Shown: positions 1 through 6,517, numbered from the stretch's first letter. The stretch is 6,929 nucleotides of DNA from Candidatus Nomurabacteria bacterium RIFCSPLOWO2_02_FULL_42_17 (GCA_001786095.1 MFVN01000004.1:1-6929); one strand, 5' to 3'. Numbers and translations: made by a program. The notes: generated by a model not told the origin, from the letters alone.

Positions 1-21
1 CCCAAACAACGATGAGTAATG

Positions 22-64
22 AAAAATAAAAAAACTCCCAAATAATATTCCTATTGATTGAGGG
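22..64 (-). terminator. weak terminator-like sequence after the 87-245 fragment
   Basis: On the minus strand a CCC run (64-62) is followed after about 15 bases by TTGGG (41-37) and then a long T-rich tract (34-22). A GGG/CCC stem with some flanking A-T pairs can form, but it has mismatches and is not a clean intrinsic terminator. The T tract and its position just past the last coding-like segment are the only support. The rest of 1-86 shows no gene. Confidence 0.22.
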
Positions 65-86
65 TTTTATAATACTTTTTTGCTGT

Positions 87-245
87 TTATTTTTCGCAGT
101 ATGCCAGTAAAACTCTCCTGGCGATTTGTACCGCGAGCCCCCCCTCTCCAAAATAATTCACTTCCGCGAAGTAATGACCACTTGGGAATAAAACGACATC
201 CGTCTTGATTTCATTTACTGTTATCGTTAATCGTGGTCCGTGACA
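87..245 (-). pseudogene. orphan 52-codon coding-like fragment without a normal start
   Basis: This frame is open on the minus strand from the TAA at 248-246 to the TAA at 89-87. Its translation looks like real protein: it includes TDVVLFPSGHYFAEV, then YFGEGGLAVQIARRVLLAY, ending in CEK. That is a beta-rich stretch followed by an amphipathic helix. There is no ATG, GTG or TTG near the N-terminal end; the only usable GTG would leave 24 residues. An ATG at 246 lies in a different frame and reaches TGA after 11 codons, so a frameshift near the start, an ATA start, or a 5'-truncated relic are all possible. It is followed by a run of seven G (144-138, minus strand) inside the frame. G+C is clearly higher than in the adjacent 441-residue gene. 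I do not recognise the family and assign no function. Confidence 0.42.
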
Positions 246-281
246 TTAAAATTTAGGCGGGCGAATCCTGATGGACCCGTT

Positions 282-1607
282 TTATTTCCCAAAAGAGATT
301 ATTTTTATAGGTTCACTGAAAAGAATCCCTGGGGTGTAAATACTACTCAAACCATCAAAACCAATAAAATTAACTCCTAATTTCACATTTCTATCTTTTG
401 CATTATCTAATATATCAGAGTTTACTGTAAAAATAGTTGACTGCCCTGATGAAAGAACTACTTTATTTAAAGAAAAATTAAAATCAATAATTCTATTCCT
501 ATAAACAAGAATGTTTTCTTTATCTTTAAATAATAAATCATCACCATTATATAGCCTCATGTTATACATATCACTAATTCCATCTTCGGGTTCCGACTTT
601 ATTTCGACAAGTTCAATACTTATATCCATACAAGCTACTATTTTAAATTTCAATATATTCACATTTGTTTGCCCAGCATAAAGATTATTATTCTCTATCG
701 ATACAGGTCTGATAATTAATGGGCTAGAGCTACATGCTGTTTTAAATATTTGGCTATCAATTAATTCTGTATATGTTTCGTCTAAAATTCCATCGGGTCG
801 CATAAGAATCAAAATCTTACCGTCAGGATAAGTATAAAATATACCCTCATCTCCACTTATACTAAGTGTTCCGTCTTTAAAAACAATTGGGCTTTCATTT
901 TTTTCTGAGTCGAAAAACCCGAGTTTTTCAGCAATTTTAAATGGACTTTCATGAAAAACATCCAGCAGAGGTAGGGTTAAACTATTTCCAGAAAAAATTG
1001 TTTCTTCGTTATATTTTTTCTCTAAATCTATTATAGTTTGCGCCATTCCCAAAGGATTTATATTTACTGAAGTAACCGGGCTCTTTGATAAATCGGCAGA
1101 AGTTATATTTTCACCACCATCCCCAGTTAGAAAAAAATTAAGTGTCTTATTATCATCTAATGTATTTGCTTCAATCTTACCGAATTCATTTTTATCAAAA
1201 TTTCTCCAACGTTCAAAAAGTTTTTTTAGTTTATCGTTTTTGAAATAATATAGACCACTTCCAACTAGTTTGGATTCCTCATCTAATGTAAGTTTATAAT
1301 ATTTTTGATAAACAAGAAAAGGTTTTCCTTTATAAAAATAATATTTAGGTTTTACCATTTTATCATATTTACCATCCCAAAACCTCTGAGTTGTTATAAC
1401 TTTAAAAAGCTGTTTATTAAAGAAATACCCGTTTATACTTCTACAGTAGTCCTTAGATACATCTAAACCAGAACTACACGACATTAAATTAGTTACTTTT
1501 ATAAATTTGTAATAAGAAAAAATTGGAATACATAAAAACACAACCAAAATAATAAGTACTATCTGATTTTTCTTTATTTTATTTTTCTTATCAGGAAAAT
1601 TATTCAT
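282..1607 (-). CDS. membrane-anchored extracytoplasmic protein of unknown function (441 aa)
   Basis: I do not recognise the overall family. The start is placed at the ATG at 1607 because the protein then begins with a typical anchor: a Lys-rich N-terminus (residues 7-13) followed by one hydrophobic segment, about residues 16-33 (IVLIILVVFLCIPIF). The frame is open further upstream to 1730, but that part overlaps rpmG in another frame and reads as its shadow. The middle (about 60-290) is rich in Tyr, Phe, Asp and Lys with short beta-like stretches, for example TGDGGENI and FYTYPDGKILILM. The C-terminal part (about 306-437) resembles the Ig-like domains common in CPR surface proteins: a MYNMRLYNGDDLLF strand pattern, then LSSGQSTIFTVNSDIL. 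That resemblance is pattern memory only. The gene is very AT-rich, unlike rpmG and the ATPase gene, which suggests transfer or relaxed selection. It begins 58 bases after rpmG with no visible ribosome-binding site, so co-transcription is possible. Likely topology is N-in with the bulk outside the membrane. Confidence 0.72.
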   Translation of the reverse strand: MNNFPDKKNKIKKNQIVLIILVVFLCIPIFSYYKFIKVTNLMSCSSGLDVSKDYCRSINGYFFNKQLFKVITTQRFWDGKYDKMVKPKYYFYKGKPFLVYQKYYKLTLDEESKLVGSGLYYFKNDKLKKLFERWRNFDKNEFGKIEANTLDDNKTLNFFLTGDGGENITSADLSKSPVTSVNINPLGMAQTIIDLEKKYNEETIFSGNSLTLPLLDVFHESPFKIAEKLGFFDSEKNESPIVFKDGTLSISGDEGIFYTYPDGKILILMRPDGILDETYTELIDSQIFKTACSSSPLIIRPVSIENNNLYAGQTNVNILKFKIVACMDISIELVEIKSEPEDGISDMYNMRLYNGDDLLFKDKENILVYRNRIIDFNFSLNKVVLSSGQSTIFTVNSDILDNAKDRNVKLGVNFIGFDGLSSIYTPGILFSEPIKIISFGK

Positions 1608-1665
1608 TTTTAAAAAATGTATCCGATATGGTTTGCATAGAACATTAAGCCACAGACTAAAGGTG

Positions 1666-1824
1666 CTATTTTTTCGTTTCTTTATGAAGGGTCTGTTTAC
1701 GACACCATTTGCAAAACTTCTTAAGTTCAATCTTTTCCGTGATTGTTTTTTTGTTTTTGGCGGACCAGTAATTCACGCGCTTACAGGTTCCGCAGGCAAG
1801 TTTTATAAGCCGATTTTGAGACAT
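1666..1824 (-). CDS. rpmG: 50S ribosomal protein L33, zinc-binding form (52 aa)
   Basis: L33 is a small component of the large ribosomal subunit near the E site. The frame from the ATG at 1824 to the TAG at 1666 encodes 52 residues, a normal length for L33. Recognisable core segments are VNYWSAKNKKT (17-27), EKIELKKFCKWC (30-41) and the C-terminal TLHKETK (45-51). Two CxxC pairs, Cys11/Cys14 and Cys38/Cys41, make it the zinc-ribbon (C+) type. The gene starts 36 bases after the ATPase stop codon and has its own TATAAT box ending 8 bases before the ATG, so it may be transcribed as a leaderless mRNA. It sits inside a longer open frame of the downstream gene and is easily overlooked. In many bacteria rpmG precedes secE-nusG; here an AT-rich unknown gene follows instead. 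Confidence 0.93.
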   Translation of the reverse strand: MSQNRLIKLACGTCKRVNYWSAKNKKTITEKIELKKFCKWCRKQTLHKETKK

Positions 1825-1832
1825 ACCGCTAT

Positions 1833-1859
1833 ATTATACTAAAACCGTTTAAAAATCAA
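1833..1859 (-). promoter_or_regulatory. candidate rpmG promoter
   Basis: On the minus strand a perfect TATAAT lies at 1838-1833. A TTGATT at 1859-1854 (15-base spacer), or TTTGAT read one base earlier (16-base spacer), could act as a weak -35. A transcript start 7 to 9 bases past the -10 box falls at or next to the ATG at 1824, and no Shine-Dalgarno sequence is visible. The -35 half lies directly after the ATPase stop codon. Confidence 0.5.
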
Positions 1860-1860
1860 A

Positions 1861-3969
1861 CTACTCCAAAATCTTGCGCAAAATGTCTTCCGGTATATCG
1901 CGCGTCTTCGGCTTGGGCTTCTGGTTGTCTTGAGGTTGAGTGGGTTTAGAGTCTTCCAAATCGGTTGCCGGCTTTTCCGTAATTATTTCTTTCAATGTGC
2001 TTTTAAGCTCGTTTAAGTTTTTTTCCGACGGGCCCTTGTCAATGGAATAAGTTTTTTTAAGAGTGGAAAGCGGCACGGCCGGCATAGCGACAGGCGCGAC
2101 GGGCGCGACGACGGATGATTTTTCCTGCTGGGCTTCCAAAAGCGCCTCTTCCAACGCGCCGCGTAAACCGACTAAATCGGGAGTTTTTCTAACTGGTTTT
2201 TCTTGATAAGGCGCGGGAGGATGAGTAATATGTTTTTTGTCCTCGTCTTTTTGAAGCACCGGCCGGGCGGTTGTCGCGTAAGAAACAGAGCGCGAAAGCG
2301 GTTGTGGTTGAGATACACGTTGAGGCGCAAAACGCGCCGGTTGTTGCTGAGGTCGCAGTTGCGGACGCGGTCCCGCACCGGACGGTACGGGACGCGGTTG
2401 CGGCGGACGTAACTCTGGTTTTACTCCCCCACCAGAAGGCTTGTATTCAATTCCAATGGCCGCCAAGTCATCAAAAGATCGCGGTTCGGGCCCATATTCG
2501 CGCATCGTGCGAATCGGTTTAAGTTCCCCCGCTTCAATTTTACCCAAGCAATCACGGCAATAAACCGGCCGGCCTTTTTGCGGTTCAAACGGCACGGTGG
2601 ATTCTTTGGCGCAGATTGAACAGTTAATTTTGAATTTGCCGGCCAGACCCTCACCGAGCATTCCGCTCCATTTATTTATTTCTTCTTCCACAACACCACA
2701 TGGCCGACAATAAAGTTTGCGCGAAGATTCAATAATCTGCGCGGATGTGCGTTCGGAAACCGGAACTTTGAAAGGTGGCAATGTCACGGCTGAAAAAGGA
2801 CGGCTGGTTACACCATCCACCATGAGTTTCAGATACACGGTGTAGTTCGGCAGATTAACCATATCTTCGGGCGTGAATTCGGGTTCAAATTCTTTTTCCA
2901 TAAACTCCGCATCGGTCGCGCCGATGCGGAACATAATAGCCGTGCCCACGTTGCCGAAAATAGAATCGCGCACGGCCGTGGAATCATTGGTCACCAACTG
3001 GCCGACATATTGGTGCGCGATGGTCAGATCTAAACGATACTTGCGAGCTTCTGATAGAATGCCAGCAAAAGAATCAGTTACGAAGTTTTGGAATTCGTCC
3101 ACATAAAGATAAAAATCGCGGCGGTCGGCTTCGGGTATGCGCACGCGCTCCATGGCCGCCAGCTGAAGTTTAGTGATAATCATTCCGCCCAAGAGCGAAG
3201 AGTTGTCCTCGCCGATACGTCCCTTAGAAACGTTAACTAAGAAAATTTTTCCGCTGTTCATTATGTCAAAAATATCAATCGTGCTTTTGGCTTGGCCGAC
3301 AACATTGCGAATAATTGAAGTTGAAAGAAACTGCCCGACTTTATTTTGAATAGGCGCGATAGCTTCGTTGCGATACTGGTCTTTCCATGTTTCGTATTCA
3401 TGCACCCAAAAAGCTCGGATGACTGGGTCTTTTAAATTGGAAATTATCTGCTGGCGGTAATCCTTGTCCACTAAGAGACGCGGAATGCCCAACATAGTCG
3501 TGCCTGGTGTGTCTAAGAGCGCCAGAATCGTGTTGTTTAAAATATATTCCATGCGCGCCGACCAAGTGTTGGCCCAAATTTTTGTGAAAATACCCATCAA
3601 GCCCGAAGCCACTAAATGTTTGTGTCTTGGATCGTCAAGCTGGAGCACATTAAAGCCCACATGAAAATCTATGTCGGCCGGATTAAAATAAACGACGTCT
3701 TTAACGCGTTCGGCGGGAATGGCGTCCACAATGCTTTCCACTAGTTCGCCGTGCGGATCCACCACGCACACGCCCTCGCCCCTGGCGATGTCCTGAATAA
3801 TCATGTTGGCCAAAAGAGCCGACTTGCCAGAGCCGGACTTGCCGATAACATAGGTATGTTGCCGACGATCTTTCTTCTTAATACCAAAAACCTTATTAGT
3901 ATTCCGGAAATTAGTCCTGGCAAAATAGGTTATTTCCGGATTGAGCGAAATTCCCCCAAATTCCTGCAT
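1861..3969 (-). CDS. VirD4/TraG-like type IV secretion or conjugation ATPase with zinc ribbon (702 aa)
   Basis: This is a P-loop motor ATPase of the VirD4/TraD/DUF87 group, which pumps or couples DNA or protein to a type IV secretion-like machine. The Walker A motif GKSGSGKS is at residues 43-50. Walker B is FYLYVDEF, with Asp291/Glu292. SEARKY (306-311) and TIAHQY (316-321, with the conserved Gln) complete the RecA-like core, which runs to about 400. The protein starts with an FGIKKKDRRQHTYVIGK lead-in typical of CPR homologues and has no N-terminal membrane helices, unlike classical VirD4, so it presumably docks on a separate membrane partner. After the core come CxxC pairs at 421/424, 450/453 and 471/474; the last two form a zinc ribbon ending in RPVYCRDC. 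Residues about 510-595 are Pro/Gln/Arg-rich and probably disordered. Short helices follow at 596-617 and 647-667, and at the C-terminus (690-702, ending IPEDILRKILE). No other secretion genes are in the window. A TATAAT box just ahead of the ATG suggests a leaderless mRNA. Confidence 0.87.
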   Translation of the reverse strand: MQEFGGISLNPEITYFARTNFRNTNKVFGIKKKDRRQHTYVIGKSGSGKSALLANMIIQDIARGEGVCVVDPHGELVESIVDAIPAERVKDVVYFNPADIDFHVGFNVLQLDDPRHKHLVASGLMGIFTKIWANTWSARMEYILNNTILALLDTPGTTMLGIPRLLVDKDYRQQIISNLKDPVIRAFWVHEYETWKDQYRNEAIAPIQNKVGQFLSTSIIRNVVGQAKSTIDIFDIMNSGKIFLVNVSKGRIGEDNSSLLGGMIITKLQLAAMERVRIPEADRRDFYLYVDEFQNFVTDSFAGILSEARKYRLDLTIAHQYVGQLVTNDSTAVRDSIFGNVGTAIMFRIGATDAEFMEKEFEPEFTPEDMVNLPNYTVYLKLMVDGVTSRPFSAVTLPPFKVPVSERTSAQIIESSRKLYCRPCGVVEEEINKWSGMLGEGLAGKFKINCSICAKESTVPFEPQKGRPVYCRDCLGKIEAGELKPIRTMREYGPEPRSFDDLAAIGIEYKPSGGGVKPELRPPQPRPVPSGAGPRPQLRPQQQPARFAPQRVSQPQPLSRSVSYATTARPVLQKDEDKKHITHPPAPYQEKPVRKTPDLVGLRGALEEALLEAQQEKSSVVAPVAPVAMPAVPLSTLKKTYSIDKGPSEKNLNELKSTLKEIITEKPATDLEDSKPTQPQDNQKPKPKTRDIPEDILRKILE

Positions 3970-3975
3970 GCTTTA

Positions 3976-3984
3976 ATTATACCA
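3976..3984 (-). promoter_or_regulatory. extended -10 promoter of the VirD4-like gene
   Basis: The minus strand reads TGGTATAAT, an extended -10 element (TGn plus a perfect TATAAT). The box ends 6 bases before the start ATG at 3969. A transcript start 6 to 7 bases past the box is therefore at the ATG itself, and no Shine-Dalgarno sequence could fit. No good -35 is seen at the expected distance, as is usual for extended -10 promoters. Confidence 0.55.
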
Positions 3985-4024
3985 TTTTATATTAATACTT
4001 GTTTCAGAATTCATATTTTACCTT

Positions 4025-4366
4025 TTACAATCCAAAGTAAGCTTTTAAAGATTTTTTTACTTTTTGGGTGTTTTGGGTGTCTAATTCTCCGAGCTTTCCT
4101 AAAATTACCACCTTGTCTAGGGTGGCAATTTTTGTGGTCTTTATCGCTGACTTCAGTTTAAGTCCTGTTTTTTGAAAATTTTTATCTTTTGAATCCACCA
4201 AAACATCAAACTTGTTAAATGTATGTGGTAAAACAGAAGAAATAAAACAAACAGTGATATCATCGCCTCCGTTTTGCACACCAAGTATTAACGCCGGGCG
4301 AACTTTGTTGCCGGAAAGATCGGTAAAAGGAAACGGCGTCAATACTATGTGACCGACCTTATGCAT
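4025..4366 (-). CDS. PemK/MazF-like toxin, putative mRNA endoribonuclease (113 aa)
   Basis: The family consists of type II toxins that cut mRNA or other RNA and arrest growth unless bound by the antitoxin. The N-terminus GHIVLTPFPFTDLSGNKVRPALIL (residues 5-28, given here only as landmarks GHIV, PFPFTDLSG and RPALIL) is the diagnostic PemK/MazF opening strand-loop-strand. Arg23 in the RPALIL motif and the Ser43-Ser44 pair after the VCFI strand sit where MazF-type enzymes carry their active-site Arg and Thr/Ser. The C-terminal half has the usual KTTKIATLDKVVILGKLGEL pattern. At 113 residues it is full length. Its start overlaps the end of the antitoxin gene by 8 bases, which implies translational coupling and antitoxin-first order; no independent ribosome-binding site is visible. 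All expected residues are present, so it is probably active, but this is inferred. Confidence 0.86.
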   Translation of the reverse strand: MHKVGHIVLTPFPFTDLSGNKVRPALILGVQNGGDDITVCFISSVLPHTFNKFDVLVDSKDKNFQKTGLKLKSAIKTTKIATLDKVVILGKLGELDTQNTQKVKKSLKAYFGL

Positions 4367-4622
4367 ATTTATGTTTTATGTCTTTTGTTGAATAAATTTC
4401 GGGTTCGTTTATTAGAAAATCAAAGCTTTTGGAATACGCATTTATATTTGTAATTCCTGAAAGTTTTCCATTGTAAGTATGTGGAAAAGGAATCAGTACC
4501 ACTTCCGGAACATTTCTGCGTCCGATAACGATGGGTCGCCGACTGGTAGAAACGATATTCACAAAATCGCTTATTTTCTCGCGTGCTTCTGTTGTTGAAA
4601 ATGTTTTTATATTCATATTCAT
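4359..4622 (-). CDS. Phd/YefM-like antitoxin (87 aa)
   Basis: This is the partner of the adjacent PemK/MazF-like toxin. Antitoxins of this type bind operator DNA with their N-terminal domain and wrap the toxin with their C-terminal tail. The segment FSTTEAREKISDFVNIV (residues 8-24) followed by RRPIVIGRRNVPEVVLIP (28-45) matches the Phd/YefM fold: helix, two strands and a hydrophobic pair. Residues 50-87 form the expected divergent toxin-binding tail. The first ATG is at 4622; a second at 4616 gives a protein shorter by two residues and lies nearer the predicted transcript start. A Phd-type antitoxin with a PemK-type toxin is a mixed pairing, but such swaps are known. The gene follows the promoter and palindrome at 4625-4652 and ends inside the toxin start. 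Confidence 0.8.
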   Translation of the reverse strand: MNMNIKTFSTTEAREKISDFVNIVSTSRRPIVIGRRNVPEVVLIPFPHTYNGKLSGITNINAYSKSFDFLINEPEIYSTKDIKHKYA

Positions 4623-4624
4623 AC

Positions 4625-4652
4625 ATTGTACAAAATGTACAAATTAAAGCAA
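4625..4652 (-). promoter_or_regulatory. candidate promoter of the toxin-antitoxin operon
   Basis: The minus strand has TTGCTT at 4652-4647 as a -35 and TACAAT at 4630-4625 as a -10, with a 16-base spacer. The predicted transcript start is around 4618, between the two possible antitoxin start codons, so the mRNA would be nearly leaderless. The -10 box overlaps the TGTACA palindrome, so a bound repressor would block the promoter. Confidence 0.55.
4626..4642. promoter_or_regulatory. TGTACA palindromic operator for toxin-antitoxin autoregulation
   Basis: The sequence TTGTACAAAATGTACAA is a perfect 6-bp inverted repeat around a 5-base centre. It contains two TGTACA hexamers, at 4627-4632 and 4636-4641, each itself palindromic. 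TGTACA is the core known for the operator of E. coli yefM-yoeB, whose antitoxin is in the same fold family as the one here. It lies between the -35 and the antitoxin start and covers the -10 box. Confidence 0.65.
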
Positions 4653-4671
4653 ATTCTCTTGTGGATTACCC

Positions 4672-4749
4672 TAATACACTATCCTTAGGCTAGTAAACCT
4701 CCTGCTGGTAGCATTTCTCGCAGTAAACAATCTCCGGCCGGTCGGGGGC
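4672..4749. repeat. 78-bp perfect direct repeat, copy 1 (3' end of the 600-aa gene)
   Basis: This is identical over all 78 positions to 6637-6714, offset 1965 bases. It covers the last 19 codons and the stop of the 600-residue gene plus 18 bases beyond the stop. The bases just outside differ at both ends (4671 against 6636, and 4750 against 6715). It carries no transposon ends or gene of its own; it is the shared tail of two paralogous genes. Confidence 0.95.
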
Positions 4750-6492
4750 ATAGCTGGTTTCGAATTCGATGGGACAGTGGCCGTCGCCGTGAAGGTGGGA
4801 AATAGTGTTGGCGTAAATTCCGTTGTCTGACTTCCCGCCGGCGCATTGGCACCGGCGGTGCCAAAGTTTGAGAGGGTTTCTTTGTTTTAATCTCTGATAG
4901 TGACGGCAGTTGGGGCAGAGCCGTGGCAGTGGAATATTCATTCTTTTATAGAAAGACAATTCTTCATGAATAATTTTAAAGGCTTCAGTACACTGATCTT
5001 TACATTTTCCGCCATGCTCGCAAGCAATAACTTTATTTTCTATATCTTCTGCAACATCTTTTATATGATCTGGAATATCCTTATTTTCTATTTCAATCTT
5101 ATAATTTCTTGCTTCCCTGTCTGCCCATTTATAACCCTGCTCCAAGACTTCTTCTTTGGTTAAAGGGAAGTATTCTTGAGCAATGGTTTCATTGTAGGCG
5201 AAGGACGATAATTCTGCTGGAAAGAACTCGCCATACTTGTAGATTCTTCCCTTTTTATCAACATACGGCATATCATTCATGTGCTGGATGATTTTGGGAA
5301 CCAGAGCTTCATATTCTTCTTTGGTATATTGTTTGTTTAGAATAATATTTTCTTTATTTTTTATACTTATACAACCAAAAAGATTAGAAGATGATATACA
5401 AGATTCTATATATTCTACATTTTGTACCATATCGAACGCTGAATAAGAAAATTTAACATTATAATCATTAAGTGCCCCTGTTATATATTCATACATCAAT
5501 TCTCCTTTTCCAGCATAATCAATATCCATACTATCTTTTTGGAGAAAAGCTCTGTAAATATTTTTTAAATTTTCAGCATCATGAACATTAAAACAATTTA
5601 TGCAATTTTTTACATTTAATAAATTATCTCCTGTTGATTTAATTGATTTAATAATATTTGCAAAACGATAAATTGCTTGTTTTTTTATTATTTCAAATTC
5701 ATAAATTAAAGACTCGCGAGATTTTCTACTTCCCAAATTAAGTTTTTTAATTTCGTTAAAATAATTCTCTCTGGAATATTGTTTATTATAAATATAAAAC
5801 CTTTTATTTCGTAAATTAAAAGAAAACATGCAATTATTACAATTTATACAATCAATGAGAAAATATGAATTCATACAGTTCCGGGAAAGAATAAGATATT
5901 GACAATTATAGTTTTTCTCACATTCAATATTTTCATACAGACTATCTGATTCCTTTATACTATGACTATCGAAAATATTAAAAGATTTATCTACCCCCCA
6001 AGAATAAAAGATATTTTCGGAACCAAGCACTATTGAAATTGAGAGGTAAACATTTCTAGATTCGCCAACCATATTTGAATAATCTGAATTTATAACATTC
6101 CTTTGAAATATTCCGAAGCGTGGAACAATTTTCGATAATTCTTGAAATTGTTCAAAAAAGGGTTTGGAAAAATTATAATCAATTCCATAAATCATTGGAT
6201 TCCATTTATCTGAATACCAACACTCTCTACAATAGACCGGAAAAATTGTATTGGAAGGATACATAGATATAAAATTCTTCTTACATAAACTACAAAACCG
6301 TTTATATAAGACCCTTTCATTTCGCCACATAAAACGCCGCTGTTGCCTGCACTCCGGGCAAAAAGTCGGCGGGGGGACTTTTCCACCAGAGGCGGATGAA
6401 ATTTTTTCGTAAAAATTAAAATCCTCCGGCTCGATGACGAAATTTTGCTTGCAGTTTTGGCATATTCGGTTTTCCACTTTTTGATTTGACAT
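4690..6492 (-). CDS. Cys-rich protein with zinc modules at both ends and a repeat-like middle (600 aa, function unknown)
   Basis: I recognise the type as a multi-copy Parcubacteria/CPR protein without known function. The N-terminal module has Cys pairs 11/14, 45/48, 67/70 and 88/91, with FYEK (27-30), CPECRQQRR (45-53), WRNERVLYKR (56-65) and PVYCREC (85-91). Its opening resembles probable zinc-ribbon/treble-clef domains. The middle (about 130-385) is AT-rich at DNA level and contains Asn, Tyr, Ser and scattered Cys in short irregular repeats, such as DCINCNNCMF (214-223); it may be a beta-solenoid. Two segments repeat: LRNKRFYIYNKQYSREN (227-243) and IKNKENIILNKQYTKEE (377-393). A conserved stretch with KYGEFFPAELS (419-429) leads to a C-terminal module with Cys 491, 497, 501, 526/529, 548, 550, 573 and 591/594, which mirrors the N-terminal one. 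There is no signal peptide or membrane segment, so it is probably cytoplasmic. The ATG at 6492 is preferred to an upstream TTG at 6552. The next gene upstream is a paralogue. Confidence 0.82.
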   Translation of the reverse strand: MSNQKVENRICQNCKQNFVIEPEDFNFYEKISSASGGKVPPPTFCPECRQQRRFMWRNERVLYKRFCSLCKKNFISMYPSNTIFPVYCRECWYSDKWNPMIYGIDYNFSKPFFEQFQELSKIVPRFGIFQRNVINSDYSNMVGESRNVYLSISIVLGSENIFYSWGVDKSFNIFDSHSIKESDSLYENIECEKNYNCQYLILSRNCMNSYFLIDCINCNNCMFSFNLRNKRFYIYNKQYSRENYFNEIKKLNLGSRKSRESLIYEFEIIKKQAIYRFANIIKSIKSTGDNLLNVKNCINCFNVHDAENLKNIYRAFLQKDSMDIDYAGKGELMYEYITGALNDYNVKFSYSAFDMVQNVEYIESCISSSNLFGCISIKNKENIILNKQYTKEEYEALVPKIIQHMNDMPYVDKKGRIYKYGEFFPAELSSFAYNETIAQEYFPLTKEEVLEQGYKWADREARNYKIEIENKDIPDHIKDVAEDIENKVIACEHGGKCKDQCTEAFKIIHEELSFYKRMNIPLPRLCPNCRHYQRLKQRNPLKLWHRRCQCAGGKSDNGIYANTISHLHGDGHCPIEFETSYAPDRPEIVYCEKCYQQEVY

Positions 6493-6513
6493 ATATTTGT
6501 GATTTGATACACT
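6486..6513 (+). promoter_or_regulatory. candidate plus-strand promoter for the small RNA
   Basis: The plus strand has a perfect TTGACA at 6486-6491, a 16-base spacer, and TACACT at 6508-6513 preceded by TGA (6505-6507), an extended -10 arrangement. The predicted start is about 6518-6520. Part of the TTGACA is the complement of the start codons of the 600-residue gene, so the match could be partly accidental. Confidence 0.45.
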
Positions 6514-6517
6514 TAAC

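Noticed and set aside
258..279. Terminator after the 441-residue gene
   Set aside because: CGGG/CCCG and TCC/GGA can pair on the minus strand, but the stem is interrupted by four unpaired bases and no T-run follows directly.
1608..1665. tRNA gene after rpmG, as in some bacteria
   Set aside because: No acceptor stem, TTC-loop or CCA end can be found on the minus strand here.
2203..2522. Plus-strand open frames over the ATPase gene
   Set aside because: They are Arg- and Val-rich shadows of the GC-rich Pro/Gln tail of the ATPase and have no family features.
3751..4161. Plus-strand 136-codon frame
   Set aside because: It runs across the ATPase 5' end, its promoter and the toxin 3' end on the opposite strand, and has no recognisable domain; it is a shadow.
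4420..4626. Alternative frame starting at the ATG at 4626 over the antitoxin
   Set aside because: The translation is low-complexity Tyr/Arg/Ser sequence in another frame; the Phd/YefM-like frame is clearly the coding one.
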